A stretch of 64,000 nt of DNA from the NCBI GenBank assembly GCA_015179125.1, contig WHVA01000273.1, positions 1-64,000 of the forward strand. Reading direction: 5' to 3'. The notes beneath the pieces were generated by a model. That model was not told the DNA's origin. It searched no databases and saw only the letters and a list, made by a program, of their open reading frames with translations. Positions 54,025 to 64,000 of the stretch are shown here, piece by piece (position 1 is the stretch's first letter; every line of letters starts with the position of its first letter). This DNA is from Gautieria morchelliformis. Lineage: Eukaryota; Basidiomycota; Agaricomycetes; Gomphales; Gomphaceae. The position numbers were made by a program, and so were the translations under genes.

Positions 54025-55266
54025 TTACACATGAAAATAGTTTTCCAACGTCGGAGGCGGGCACGAGTAACGCTGCGCTGTCTGGTTGGGAGACACACAT
54101 GCATGCGCATTAGTGAGTAGCACGGCCACCCTGTATAGCAGGCCGCACGGGTTCCCAAGGATCTTCTGCTTCCAGAAACACTGGAGATAGGGCCAGTCCT
54201 GCACAACCAATCCGAACCCGTGTTCCACTAAGATGCGAACCCTTCCCATGGCTGTGTTCCAGGCCCGTTCTTCGCCGGTGAGTTCTCCCACTCGAGAAAA
54301 AGGACTTACAACGAAGGGGCTAACTGCATAAGCCGAATCCCATAGACCTGATAAAACCGGCTCTCTGGGGGATCCCCTTCCTGTGAGTCCTCCTGAATCG
54401 CATACCTCTCCATCGAATCCAGTAGCCCACTCTCACGCAGGATGCCACTGTCATTCTGCGGTGCACGATACGGGCCAGCCAGGTGAGCGATTAGACCATT
54501 CGGGGTGACCACGGCCTGAAATTTCATCCCATGCATTTTTTTGTAGCCCATGTAAACCAACTCCTGGTGCTCCACAGGCCTGCACGTTCGCCATATGGTG
54601 CAGTCAATAAAACCGCAGACCGTACGTGTTGGAGCCCCAAAACGGCGTAGCGCGGCTGCATACACTTTCAGATTGTCTGGGCTGACAATCCCCTTGTGAT
54701 CCCATTGAAGCAGGTGACCCCATCTTGAGTTGATGAAGGATGCAGTCTCATTCACTATCTGTGAGATCGCAGCCGGGGGGGCGTGCATACTTGGTGGCCA
54801 GCGACCACAGATCCTCTGGGCTGCGAAGCCGCGCACACAGGAGGGACAGCGATTCGAGGGGGGTGGAATTGAATCTGCTCTTGGTTATGAGGGGATCCAC
54901 CAGTTCAAGGAGCTGGCTAAGGATCCTCAACTCATCCAGGGTAAACCTTCAGTGCAAGGCAAATTCAGCGATAATTCCAAGACAAACGTGTGAGGGTGCT
55001 TACCGGAACCTCCAAATACATTCTGCCTCACTGATGCTCTGGAGGTATACCTCTGTGATGCGATGGCCTCCGATCTCGGGACGTGGCCTCTGCATTGGCT
55101 TGCAAAGAGCCCCTGTGACCGTTTGGACAAAGGTGGATGTGTGGCTTTCGAGATCTTCAAGATCGCTGAGATCATTGGTGAGATTGGGAAGCAATGGTTG
55201 AGATGCCAGAAGGAATGGGATTAGAGTTGTTGAGACCAGACGTTTCTTCGAGCGGCTGACTGGCAT
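54025..55266 (-). pseudogene. PIF/Harbinger DDE transposase, two frameshifts
   Basis: ATG 55266 (MPVSRSKKRLVSTTLIPF). Exon 1 ends near 55007 (EAECIWRFR) at GTAAGC. Exon 2 (from about 54947, FTLDELRILSQLLELVD) has a 1-base loss in a G7/C7 run near 54775. The core then reads TVCGFIDCTIWRTCRP (first Asp), YMGYKKMHGMKFQAVVTPNG and ILRESGLL. Another shift near 54340 leads to a frame with the second Asp in GDSAYAVSPFV, then GELTGEERAWNTAMGRVRI and LVEHGFGL (Glu), ending at 54025. It fits the DDE_Tnp_4 type. Catalytic residues remain, but the frame is broken. Confidence 0.8.
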
Positions 55267-55545
55267 GGTGGTAGGGAAGACGAGACACCACGCGTCAGTC
55301 ACGTGTTCACGTGTTCACCCTAATTACACTAATTACACTAGTATATATCAACTTTTCTGGCGCTCACATTACAGGCCCTAATAATTTCTTATCATATTTG
55401 ATAATTATTAGCAAGCATAAACAGTGTATTGCGCGCCTCGGTTGATGCTCGCCACTGAAAGAACCGCACAGCTGGCGCGGGGAAAACTATCTTATTGTAA
55501 ACACATCCAAACATCACTCTAGATTTCCAATCATGCTAACATAAG

Positions 55546-57155
55546 TATGCGTCAAGTTCCGCCATCATTGAAGACATATCCCGCTACTGCAAGTCAAGCC
55601 CTTCGCTGGCCATCTCGTACTTCTATTCGACTTTCATAGCAAAGATATACGAACATATTCCGTCCTCCGTGCGCTGATCAAACGGCTGTCCTTGCAATGC
55701 GCTAGTACCCCCGACACCCTGGCGAAACTCTTCTCTGATAACAAGGATGGTGAACGATCTCCGTCTCCGGAGGAACTGAAGTCGACTGTTAAGTCCATAA
55801 TTGGCAGCTTCGATGGAGTGTATATCATTTTCGATGCCCTTGACGAATGCCCAGACCGACATGACTTTTTGGAACTGCTTGAAGAGTTTCACTGTTGGGA
55901 TTCTGATAAAATATACCTCCTGGCCACGAGTCGAACAGAGCAAGATATCCAAGAAACGATGGGGCGCTTGGCGCATACGACGTCCCCATGGACGAAAATT
56001 TGGTCGCTGACGACATTTGTGTTTATGTGTCCAAAAGAATTAATGGCGGCAGCAGGTTCAAGATGTACTCGACGCATGAGAAGCGATTGTTTGGCTACTG
56101 GTGGAGAAGGAAGCGCTATTAACGCACAAGGAGGTGAGTATGGCACTGCGCTGCAGGCGGCATTGTTGCACGGTGCCCATGCGGTCGTTTAGCTGTTGGT
56201 AGAGAAGGGCGCGGACGTCCATGGGCAAAGAGGACAGATAAGTGTGCTGCGGGCAGCGTCATATCGTGACGATGCTCTGCTTCGCCTGGTACTGGATAAA
56301 GGAGCAGACGTCAATGCACAAGGAGGAGAAGCCAATTGGAGTGGAGGCGAGGGCGAGTATGGTGATGCACTGCAGGCAGCGTCTGCCCAAGGTCACGTTG
56401 CTGTCGTTCGATTCCTAGTGGAAAGGGGAGCGGATGTCAACGCACAAGGATGAAAATACGACAATGCGCTGCTGGCGGCGTCAGCGAAAAGCCACAATAC
56501 AGTTGTTCGGCTGCTTTTGCAGCATGGAGCAGACATCAACTATGCACAAGGACAGCACGGCATTGCGCTGCAGGCAGCGTCGTTTAATGGCAGGACAACG
56601 GTTGTTGAGCTGCTCCTGGAGAAGGGAGCGGACGTCCATACCCCAGGAAGAGGATATGGCACTGCACTGTTAGCGGCTTCGTCTGGTGGTAACGTTGACG
56701 TCGTTCGGTTAATATTGGAACATGGCGCGAATATCAACCCAAAGGGTGGAGAAGATGGTAGTGCTCTGCCGGTGGCGGCGTCATTTGATTTCCCCGAGAT
56801 TGTTCGGCTGCTGGTGGAGAAGGGAGTGGACGTCAATGCAGAAGGGAGGTTCTCTGTCCGTGCACTGCAAGGGGCGTCGGGTCGTGGTAACATGGAAATC
56901 GTCCAGCTGCTACTAGACAAGGGAGCGGATATCAGTGCAAAAGGATATTATGGCGGTGCGCTTCATGAGGCGTCATCAAAAGGGTACGCTGCTGTTGTTC
57001 GCCTACTGTACGGCTACTGTTGGAACACGGGGCGGATATTATTGCACAGGGAGGTAAGTACGGCAGTGCGGTACAGGCCAGCATCGTCGAACGACCGATA
57101 TACAATTGCTCTGGTCCTATTGGAGAAGGGGGAGGACGCTATCGAGTCGTCGTAG
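55546..57155 (+). pseudogene. NLR-like gene, NACHT and ankyrin part (3 of 3)
   Basis: It resumes with SSAIIEDISRYCKSSPSLAI and, after a 1-base shift near 55630, SKDIRTYSVLRALIKRLSL. Walker B is in YIIFDALDECPDRHDF (about 55825-55870), then KIYLLATSRTEQDIQETM. From about 56090 ankyrin repeats of about 33 residues follow (ALQAASAQGHVAVVRFLVE, GADVNAQG; at least eight units) to the stop at 57153-57155. In-frame stops lie at 56190-56192 and 56451-56453. The winged-helix and helical region normally between NACHT and ankyrins is missing: the text jumps from VADDICVYVSKRINGG to the repeats. Confidence 0.82.
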
Positions 57156-58215
57156 TGGGGTAGCAGCGTGAGTGGTGTCACATCCTTTATTGTCATCGTC
57201 ATCTCATTGTCCTCGTCATTGTAGCATAATCGATCGGCGCATTACTTATCGAATCGACCGCTAGCCACTGGCTCGATGGCGGCACTGCCGACTGATATAC
57301 ATGTCCGTTGATAAGCTTGGAAGAAATCTGGATGGTATGGCGAAATATCGCCGCCACTGCGTACCCGGTTCTCCAACTATGTACTGCCAAGGTGCCCACT
57401 CGTAGTACCCTTATGTTCAAGTTAACGTTGTGGGTTGATCATTGCAAGAGGAATCCCACATGATTTGCATGCTCAGTCAAAGCTAAATCAAATATGGCAT
57501 ATAGTATCAAGCGACTGTAACCAAGTAACGATACAGGGGAAACCTGTAGATGCATAACGCAACACCCGTGCAGCCTCTCTCTACTGAAAATCTACTGTTA
57601 GCACCCACGCTGCAACGGTGAAATGAGGACGCTGATGTGTGCACGAGCTTCTCAAGTCCGACCTAACCCGCCCTGTATTAAGACGCACATGCATGTCTGG
57701 CAGCGGGACCGACCTGTTGTGTATAGCTGTACTTTTGCGCTGAGCATGGAGAACGGAGAATTGACACGAGAGGTAGTCAGATTCAGGTTGCCCGGAGTGA
57801 CCAGGCGCCGAGTAGAGTGCGTTGTCGTGGGTGTGCCAAAGCTAACGAGATGTCCCAAACAAGGCGGCCAGAGACGGACACGGGGTCGGAGGGTGGTCGG
57901 AACCAAGGAAAGTGGGAGGGTGATGGTCTCGCAGGAAGGGAACTGGCTAGGGACGGGCGTTTCACAAAGCTAATCAACGAGGTACCTGCTTACCTCTCTC
58001 TGTGCGAGTACCCAGATCAGGTGCTGACAGGGTGCAACACTCGGGGATCAGTGGTGATGCTCGCCATTCGACCCTAATCTGTCAATTTCTAGATCGACGC
58101 TCCTGCGAGCTAGTGTGTGATTAATTTCTCTCCATTGCGGTCAGTGCTCACTCTGCTGCCAGGCGTCCGGGAAAACCCGGAGGCGCATATGGCATTGTAA
58201 AATGTGTATCTCGAG
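57156..58215. other. About 1 kb without recognisable gene
   Basis: Downstream of the NLR pseudogene. Overlapping frames on both strands at 57620-58080 show no motif. It is GC-rich near 57800-57960. I see no repeat with a partner in the window. Confidence 0.4.
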
Positions 58216-58761
58216 TAACACTGTGGATAGCGGAACCATTGAAAACATATAGGCCGACCCACTGGATTTCAATTTTCACGGCTTCTGCCACTGAAACAGC
58301 ACCCAATGAAAAACCCACTGAAAAATTTTCAGTAAATATGCTCACTGAAATTATCACTGAAGTATTTTGGGTGGTTTAGGCATTGAAAATTTCAGTGATA
58401 TTTTAATGACATTTCAGTGTAACATGCACTGGTAATTTACATGCCCAACCTCATGAAATTTCAGTGAATAAGGCATGGGAACTCCAGGATATAGTCACAG
58501 AAAAAAAAGGAAGTAACACCAATGAAAAGTCCGCAAAAAGTTGACTGAAAATCCATGCGGTCAGCCAGGAAAATAATGGAGAGGAACACTGGGTGTCGTT
58601 GAGTCGGTAGGTGAAATTCTGTGACTGGGCATTGAATATAGGGGAGAGAGGATGTGATAATGGCACTGAAAACACCATGGTAAGGAAATGAAAATCAACT
58701 GATAACTCACAGTACTAACTGGCTCTGTCCTACACCTAGCCTCGAGCCCGTTCGACACCGC

Positions 58762-59249
58762 TGTAAGGGCAACCCTGGCTAGTTGTGGAGATCACACTAC
58801 CACACAACTGACAAGGGGAAATCCAAAGTATGTATAAATGAACGGAGTATACAAGAGAGGGGATTCTCACCTGACAAGGGGAAATCCAAAGAGAAAAGTC
58901 TAAGGACCCCCCAATGTCAGCGAGCCCGTATTATACTACGCTGCGCAGCCAGGGACAACACTTGGCACCCGCCATCAACCCTGCATCCCCCTGACCCTTG
59001 ATCGACCCTTGATGCCACCTATTATGCGAGTCGCTTGATTTCCGACACTGTTCCGGGAGTGGAAGTCGGAAATTGGAGTGGAACTGGCAAGGCGAACAGA
59101 ACTGGTGGAAGTTCTCCCAGAAGCGGAATCATTTCCGAAAGCGGAGGCGGAGATGGAATCGGAACCGGAACCGGAACCGGAGTCGGAATTGGAGTCGGAA
59201 CTGGGTGTGGTGTCGGAACTGGAAATGGAAAACAGGGTGTCCCCTGACA
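58762..59249 (-). mobile_element. Solo LTR of the nested-chromovirus family (488 bp)
   Basis: TGTAAGGGCAACCC...CCCCTGACA, close to 15669-16158, with a perfect duplication ACCGC at 58757-58761 and 59250-59254. It differs mainly in the CGGAAC hexamer run near 59160 and a small deletion near 58985. Confidence 0.95.
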
Positions 59250-59254
59250 ACCGC

Positions 59255-59789
59255 ATCCCTAGCGACATCTCCGTCAAGTGGCTCACTCTTGATGTTTGCA
59301 CAAGTTCAATTGAGGATGTACATAGCAGGGCGCTCCAGTCCAATCACACGCGACGCAGGCAGAGTGGGAACCACAATAAAGTCAAGCTGCCTATAGGACA
59401 CATTCTGGGAAGCGCCTTCTATGGCGGACATTTTTCTCTATGAGATGGATGGGAGAGTCTGACGCAGCAATTCATTATCGTAGGTTCGCTGTGGTAACAA
59501 GAACGTGATTATGTAATCATGTGACATTTCATTTACCTTCTTACTGCCACACCCATGGATGGTACACGCTGGCAACCCGTCTCTGGTTTCCAGATCCACA
59601 CCAACCCCGCCCATTGTGGTGGGTATAAGTTGCTTGCTACATTCTCATGCTGTTTCTCCGCCGTGCCAATGTTGCTTTTATTTTATTTTATTTTTTGTCC
59701 TTGTGTGTATGTGGATAATGGCTGGCCTGATGCACACCTCGCTAGTGTCTGCAAGTTTGAAATAGCAGTCTATTTCTGGATGATATTCT
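59255..59789. other. Interior of the TIR element, no clear gene
   Basis: Short plus-strand frames at 59555-59791 have no motif. It probably belongs to the cargo or 3' region of the minus-strand gene that follows. Confidence 0.35.
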
Positions 59790-60820
59790 AGTAATAACAG
59801 GCATATAAGATGTAAAATACCTGCCAAGTCATTGAATTTCTACAGAGATACCACTGTATTCCAGCGTCCGGCGGGTCGGGGAAGGCAGCCACGAGCGTGG
59901 CATGCGGATAGCGCTCCGCGAGAGACGTGTCCGGGGCGCACGGCATCGTGGCGCGGGGTGGCGGACGCAGACCTGGTGTGGGTGCGGTGGTGGAGTGTTG
60001 TTGGGGAATGGCCACTGAGAAATACTGCAGCTACCAGTGCAGGAACTTTGCATACAGCTTCGGGGTGTGCGTCTTGTTGACCAATGCCGCAGGCAACAAG
60101 AGCACCTAGACGAAGCACATGACGAGCGCCATAATGTGCATGTGCTGCTCCATGTCCAACAAGGCCACGAACTCAGGGTGCAGCATTCACAACAACATCA
60201 TTCAGAACACTCGCAGAAAAAAAAAAAGCAGCCAATGCACCTTGAGCAGGAACACGCGCAGAACTCACCCATCACGAAGAAGCAGTCGAGCGCATATCGC
60301 AGGATTTCCAGTGGTGCATGCATGTCGATCAAATGCTTCACGACTGTGGTTGCGGCTTGCAGACACTAACGAGAGAGAAAGGTGCGCATTAGTCCAACCA
60401 GCCCATTCCGTCCACCCCACGCACTGTTGCGAAGATGTCCCCCGCCTCGACGCCGCAGTGCTTCCACGCTGCCTTGAAGCCGAACGAGTACATCACAAGA
60501 CGTATATAGTAAGTTTACAGTGTCGGGAAAAAAAAAAAAAAACACGACGACTCACCAACAGTGGACAAAAACGGACACCGCTCATACACGCTCGACACCT
60601 TATGGAGCACCGACACGAACGGCTGCGTCGTGTCATCATCACTTCTTCAGTCCGTAGTCCCAACACCCCGCACCGCACGTGCTGGAAATCAAGCGTAAGT
60701 GTGAGACAAAGCAGAAACATGCCACAGAAACCGCCCATCACGAAGAAGCAGTGGGGTGCATACCGGAGGATCCCCAGGGCCGCATGCACGTCAATCAGAT
60801 GCACGACCGCCATCGCTATA
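59790..60820 (-). pseudogene. Degraded gene with duplicated hydrophobic exon, function unknown
   Basis: The minus strand gives readable pieces: HLIDVHAALGILRYAPHCFF (about 60815-60750), a close second copy HLIDMHAPLEILRYALDCFF (about 60345-60275), and ERYPHATLVAAFPDPPDAGI with a Pro-rich lead (about 59950-59860). The matching plus-strand DNA (CATCACGAAGAAGCAGT at 60274 and 60729) confirms a direct duplication about 455 bp apart. The hydrophobic ...FFVMG... ends suggest membrane segments. A-runs (60213-60227, 60528-60541) break any long frame. I cannot name it. Confidence 0.4.
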
Positions 60821-61343
60821 TTTCATTGGATCTTCCGCTGGCTTTGGGTGCCAAAGTCACAGAAAATCTGCCTTCTAGCTCAGGCTCTAACAAATGAAAA
60901 ACGGTGAAGAAATCATGGGAATGCGGGGAGCCACCCATGGGTATTTCCACTCTTGTTACGCTGAGTTATTGGTGTATTTGAGCCGACATTCCGTGATTAC
61001 CCCATGAAACCTTGGTGATAACTCATTATAGTGTCCATGATATAAACACTGAATTTGTATGATATTGCTACTTAAATCCAATGATTTAAACATGGAAATA
61101 CCATAATAACTCACTGAAATTACATGATATGCACACTGAAATAAACTCACGGGTATGAACACTTTTCCACTGAAAACAATTCAGTGGCTTTATCTCGGAA
61201 ACTCAGTAGATTATTCACAGAACGCAGTGATTTAGCCACTGAAATTTCAATGGTTGAAACTAAAGGTTTTCAGTGGTTCCACTATCCACAGTGGTAATCA
61301 GAGATTTACATAAACCGCAACTTAAAAAAAACTGATATCATTA

Positions 61344-62054
61344 CAGCGTTTTCAAAAAACCTTGACGCGGCGCGCTTTTTTTTTTTTTTCTCAGAGGCGC
61401 CCATGCTGCTGCGACTGGCAATGGGGTATCGACGTATCAGCCCTGACCTCAAGCAGCGAGCACTATGGCTGCTTCATAACAGTTATATGGAAGAGGTGGG
61501 TATTATCCTCAATGTCTCAAAGAGCAGCATGACTCGGTGGGCACAAAACCTCAAAGTTTACGGCAACGTCGTTCCACCACGCAATCCTCTCCAAGGCCGA
61601 CCTCGTGCTTTGAATACCACACAGATGCATGCCCTAATCAATCTAGTTCAGAATGCCCCAGAAATGTTTCTGAATGAACTGCAGGACTGGCTTGCGCTAG
61701 AGCACGACATCCTCGTGGCTATAACAACACTTCACTATGCAACCCAGAATGCTGGCCTCTCCTACAAGTTACTGAGACGACAGGCCGCGGAACGAGATGA
61801 GATTGGATGAGCACAATGGATGGAAGAGGTGCAAACTCATTTTGTGGCCAGTCAGTTTGTATGGACGGACGAATCAAGCAAGGATGATCGTACTATTTGA
61901 TCTGAATACGGTGGCGGTGGCCCCGAGGGCTCCAGATTACCGCTAGACATCGTGTGGGGGATTTGTGCTGCTGCTGCTCCAGCGCCTAATGGGCGTGAGC
62001 GCCTCTGAGAAAAAAAAAAAAAGCGCGCCGCGTCAAGGTTTTTTGAAAACGCTG
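61344..62054 (+). mobile_element. 711-bp Tc1-like element with ~56-bp TIRs
   Basis: The left end is CAGCGTTTTCAAAAAACC followed by TTGACGCGGCGCGC, a T-run and CTCAGAGGCGC. The right end is the exact inverse apart from run length. TA is duplicated at 61342-61343 and 62055-62056. It carries a truncated transposase. The ends start CAGCG, like the MITE at 24610. Confidence 0.93.
61403..61900 (+). pseudogene. Truncated Tc1-like transposase
   Basis: ATG 61403 (MLLRLAMGYRRISPDLKQRA). An N-terminal helix-turn-helix (MEEVGIILNVSKSSMTRWA) and second half-site (RPRALNTTQMHALINLV...LNELQDWLALEHDI) are open to TGA 61808-61810. The same frame then has WMEEVQTHFVASQFVWTDES with the first catalytic Asp, another stop near 61898, and then the right TIR. 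The second Asp and the Glu are absent, so it cannot catalyse transposition but might still bind ends. Confidence 0.8.
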
Positions 62055-62056
62055 TA

Positions 62057-62449
62057 AATACCACTAAAACCGTGGCACGCGCCTTCGAATAGAACAAAGG
62101 TGACTGTGTTAACATCAAGCAGCTATCACTGGCGTGCGTAAAACTAAACCTTAGCGGACTTAACAAGACCTGAATGAACTTTGCAGTCGATCGCGCAGCT
62201 GTCGCACCTAGGCATCCAGTACCAGTACGTGTTGACAGGAATGGTGTCGTTCAACAGCGCCACTCCCCGATATATTTAGACCAATGGCACGCACGCCATG
62301 TCAAAGCAATCTAAATGCATCTTCTTTTTGCGATGCTGGAACTTTCCGCCATGAAACTCAGATGCGAGAAGTAAAGTTCAGGATGCTGTCGAGCCGCTAC
62401 CTCTAAATACCTCGTGAACCCCATCTTCAACCAGTTTCTTCAGTATCGT
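62057..62449. other. Upstream region of the last gene
   Basis: No gene seen. It contains AT-rich spans, and presumably the promoter of the gene at 62450 (a TATATTTA occurs at 62270-62277). Confidence 0.35.
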
Positions 62450-64000
62450 ATGTTTCAGTTTCTGACTCCATTTGCGTTTGTTCTAGCTCTTGGTCTACTT
62501 CTTTTTCTTATTCTTTTTCAACTTTACTCCTTTCGCCCATCACGTCTTTGTGGAAGGAGTGCCCACGAAGTTTATGCCCAGAATTTGCTGCCGGACAATG
62601 GGTTTGCACCCTGGTTTCCTGGTCCAGTCAATATAGCCGAAGTAGGATATGTGTTTTTCGGCCAGTGGATACCATTCTTCGATACGTCTAAAGAATGGCA
62701 GGAGGATGAGAACAAAGGCCGCAGCAAACCGGAAGGGTATTATCCCCTTGTCATCGGCGAGATTAGTGACAAGATGTATAGTGGAGTGCCTATCATGAAA
62801 GAGCGTGGATCATCTCTGGCCATTGGGACAAATCCACCCACGTGTGTAACCAGCCATATCATTCTAGTACCTTTGCCGCTGATGCTGCGACACAGGCCAT
62901 CCATGGGTGCTGGTGCCCCGTGGAACTTCACGTCTTCCAAACAGGAAGGAGCCATCCTCGTCGCGGGAGACGTCATCGAGATCCGGGATGCCACAGAAAC
63001 ATCCAAATTTATCAGATATATGCAAGAGCACTGTGTCTCCTGGGTGAAATTCATCGGCCGGCCTGAGATACGCCTGTTCGACCTTGTTCTAGTTAGCGGA
63101 TGGCATAAGACCTCTTCCTGGGCATGCGCCACATTTTCTGATTGCTCCAGTGCGGTACATATCGAACTAGCACATGCACGGGGCAAATGGTCGATCGTCA
63201 CGTCTTCCGGGATAATAGCACATGCAGGTCCAGTACAACTCAGAACACATGAGCAGGCAGGCGAAAGCCACATGCCACAGAGCGAAGAAAATGTCAACAC
63301 TGTCGACCATTCATCAAGTGATCATTCAAGGAAGGGTAATTTGACTGTCCCAAAGGGTTTAGAGACAGAACTTAATATGTATGTAGTATTTTCTTTGATA
63401 TGTTGCTAGCAGCCTGAGACTGACAGGCAATGTCAGCACATCTGGCTCTGATAAAATGGTCAGACTCAGCCAGGCCGCAAGACGCACTCACCAAGGTAGG
63501 CACGAGACGCAGCGGTTGATTTTCTGTTTGATGAAAACTGTTTTGGACCTACAGAAACCGTTGATGGAATTAATACTGGAACTATAAACCAAAAGGGTCC
63601 ACGGGATCAAGGCATTTTCATACGTGGTTACCGCATTTGCGATAGGCACACGGGGCTGGCCCTACTTTACCATTGGCAATGTTCTGACCGTGAATCACGT
63701 GATAAATACGGGTTCAATCTCATAGAACCTAGAAGTCACAAAGGAGGTGACAACCATGCTCCGGGGGGCACCAATCCTGGTCCTGGAGGCAACAGCCCCG
63801 GTCCTGGAGGTGGCAGCCCTGGTCCTGGAGGTGGCAGCCCCGGTCCCGGAGGTGGCAGCCCCGGTCCTGGAGGCAGCAACCCAGGTCCTGGAGGCGGCAG
63901 CCCTGGTCGTGGAGGAGGTAGGCCTGGTCCCGGAGGAGGCCGCTCTGGTCGTGGAGGGGGTAGGCCTGGTCCCGGAAGTAACAAAGGCAAGAACAGAGAG
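62450..64000 (+). CDS. Membrane-anchored basidiomycete protein with Gly/Pro repeats (runs off the window)
   Basis: ATG 62450 (MFQFLTPFAFVLALGLLLFL) encodes an N-terminal membrane segment of about 25 residues; the frame is open further upstream but without ATG. Exon 1 continues to 63378. Introns of 31 bp (63379-63409) and 59 bp (63496-63554) splice in frame to IFIRGYRICDRHTGLALLYH. The middle contains YMQEHCVSWVKF and LVLVSGWHKTSSWACATFSD, a pattern I associate with a mushroom-specific domain of unknown function (helix, then 'LVTGC...TSSWA'). The last 90 residues are Pro-Gly-Pro-Gly-Gly-Ser repeats becoming Arg-rich, still open at 64000. No break seen, so this is a likely live host gene. Confidence 0.75.
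63752..63982 (+). repeat. Coding minisatellite: PGPGGGS units
   Basis: An 18-21-bp unit (GGTCCTGGAGGTGGCAGCCC and variants) is repeated about eleven times. It is in frame with exon 3 of the preceding gene and gives PGPGGGS, then PGRGGGR. The minus-strand proline-rich frame over it is the mirror image and not a gene. Confidence 0.85.

Larger units (their letters stand above)
52673..55545. mobile_element. PIF/Harbinger-type DNA transposon inside the NLR gene, ends not fixed
   Basis: NLR sequence stops near 52675 and resumes near 55545. Between them lie a plus-strand Myb-like gene and a minus-strand DDE transposase in convergent order, the two-gene set of PIF/Harbinger elements. I could not find convincing TIRs or a 3-bp duplication. 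ATTACAGGCCCTAATAA at about 55369 resembles a Harbinger end but has no partner on the left. Internal loss or truncation is likely. Confidence 0.65.
58218..61294. mobile_element. 3.1-kb TA-flanked TIR element
   Basis: The left end ACACTGTGGATAGCGGAACC and right end GGTTCCACTATCCACAGTGG are inverted repeats. TA flanks both sides (58216-58217 and 61295-61296). The subterminal zones (58280-58480 and 60960-61290) are packed with CACTGAAA and TTTCAGTG words. A solo LTR (58762-59249) and a degraded minus-strand gene with a duplicated exon (59790-60820) lie inside. No transposase is seen, so it would be non-autonomous. TA and CACTG ends suggest Tc1/mariner. Confidence 0.7.

Noticed and set aside
57623-58077. 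Possible host gene (116-residue ORF with a basic C-terminus)
   Set aside because: Both strands and several frames are open, there are no splice-supported extensions, and no motif is recognised.

Overview
The window looks like a repeat-saturated stretch of a mushroom-forming basidiomycete (Agaricomycetes) genome. The signs are spliceosomal introns of about 30-60 bp, Ty3/Gypsy retrotransposons whose Pol ends in a chromodomain, a split fungal FunK1-type kinase gene, NACHT-ankyrin (NLR-like) genes starting with the fungal 'MAE...' domain, DD34E Tc1/mariner and PIF/Harbinger transposons, and no bacterial-style operons. Nearly every base pair belongs to a mobile element or to a gene broken by one. 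I assign families from motifs I can read; no database was searched.

Layout. 1-25018 is a nest of LTR retrotransposons. The host element is an old minus-strand Ty3/Gypsy copy (987-25018). It was invaded by a plus-strand chromovirus (998-8171, itself cut by a solo LTR at 3570-4233), a solo LTR (10963-11653), a younger minus-strand chromovirus (15669-21917) and a 377-bp TA-flanked MITE (24610-24986). Target-site duplications can be read for each insertion. 25019-29665 is a CpG-poor graveyard of decayed chromovirus pieces and an NLR pseudogene. 29856-30638 is an LTR split by a tRNA-type SINE. 30772-31675 is a gene with a Zn2Cys6-like cysteine cluster that runs antisense to that LTR.

35389-57155 is one NLR-like gene interrupted twice. 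The first interruption is a 16.2-kb element (36084-52272) with inverted terminal repeats of at least 600 bp and a TA duplication; removing it restores the reading frame exactly. It carries an uninterrupted 332-aa DD34E Tc1/mariner-type transposase (49785-50990), a FunK1-like kinase gene, a gene of unknown function, a Pro/Ala-rich gene and a GC-rich minisatellite. The kinase gene was later split by a 7.5-kb chromovirus (41378-48846). That chromovirus bears its own antisense gene with a cysteine cluster, between pol and the 3' LTR. The second interruption of the NLR gene is a PIF/Harbinger-type element with a Myb-like gene and a transposase.

57156-64000 holds a 3.1-kb TIR element (58218-61294, with a solo LTR inside), a 711-bp Tc1-like element with matching TIRs and a truncated transposase (61344-62054), and the start of a membrane-anchored host gene with Gly/Pro repeats (62450 to the window edge).

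Most notable are (i) the giant TA/TIR element with transposase and host-type cargo, related at its ends to a short MITE 11 kb away, and (ii) the antisense cysteine-cluster genes beside the 3' LTRs of two different retrotransposon families.
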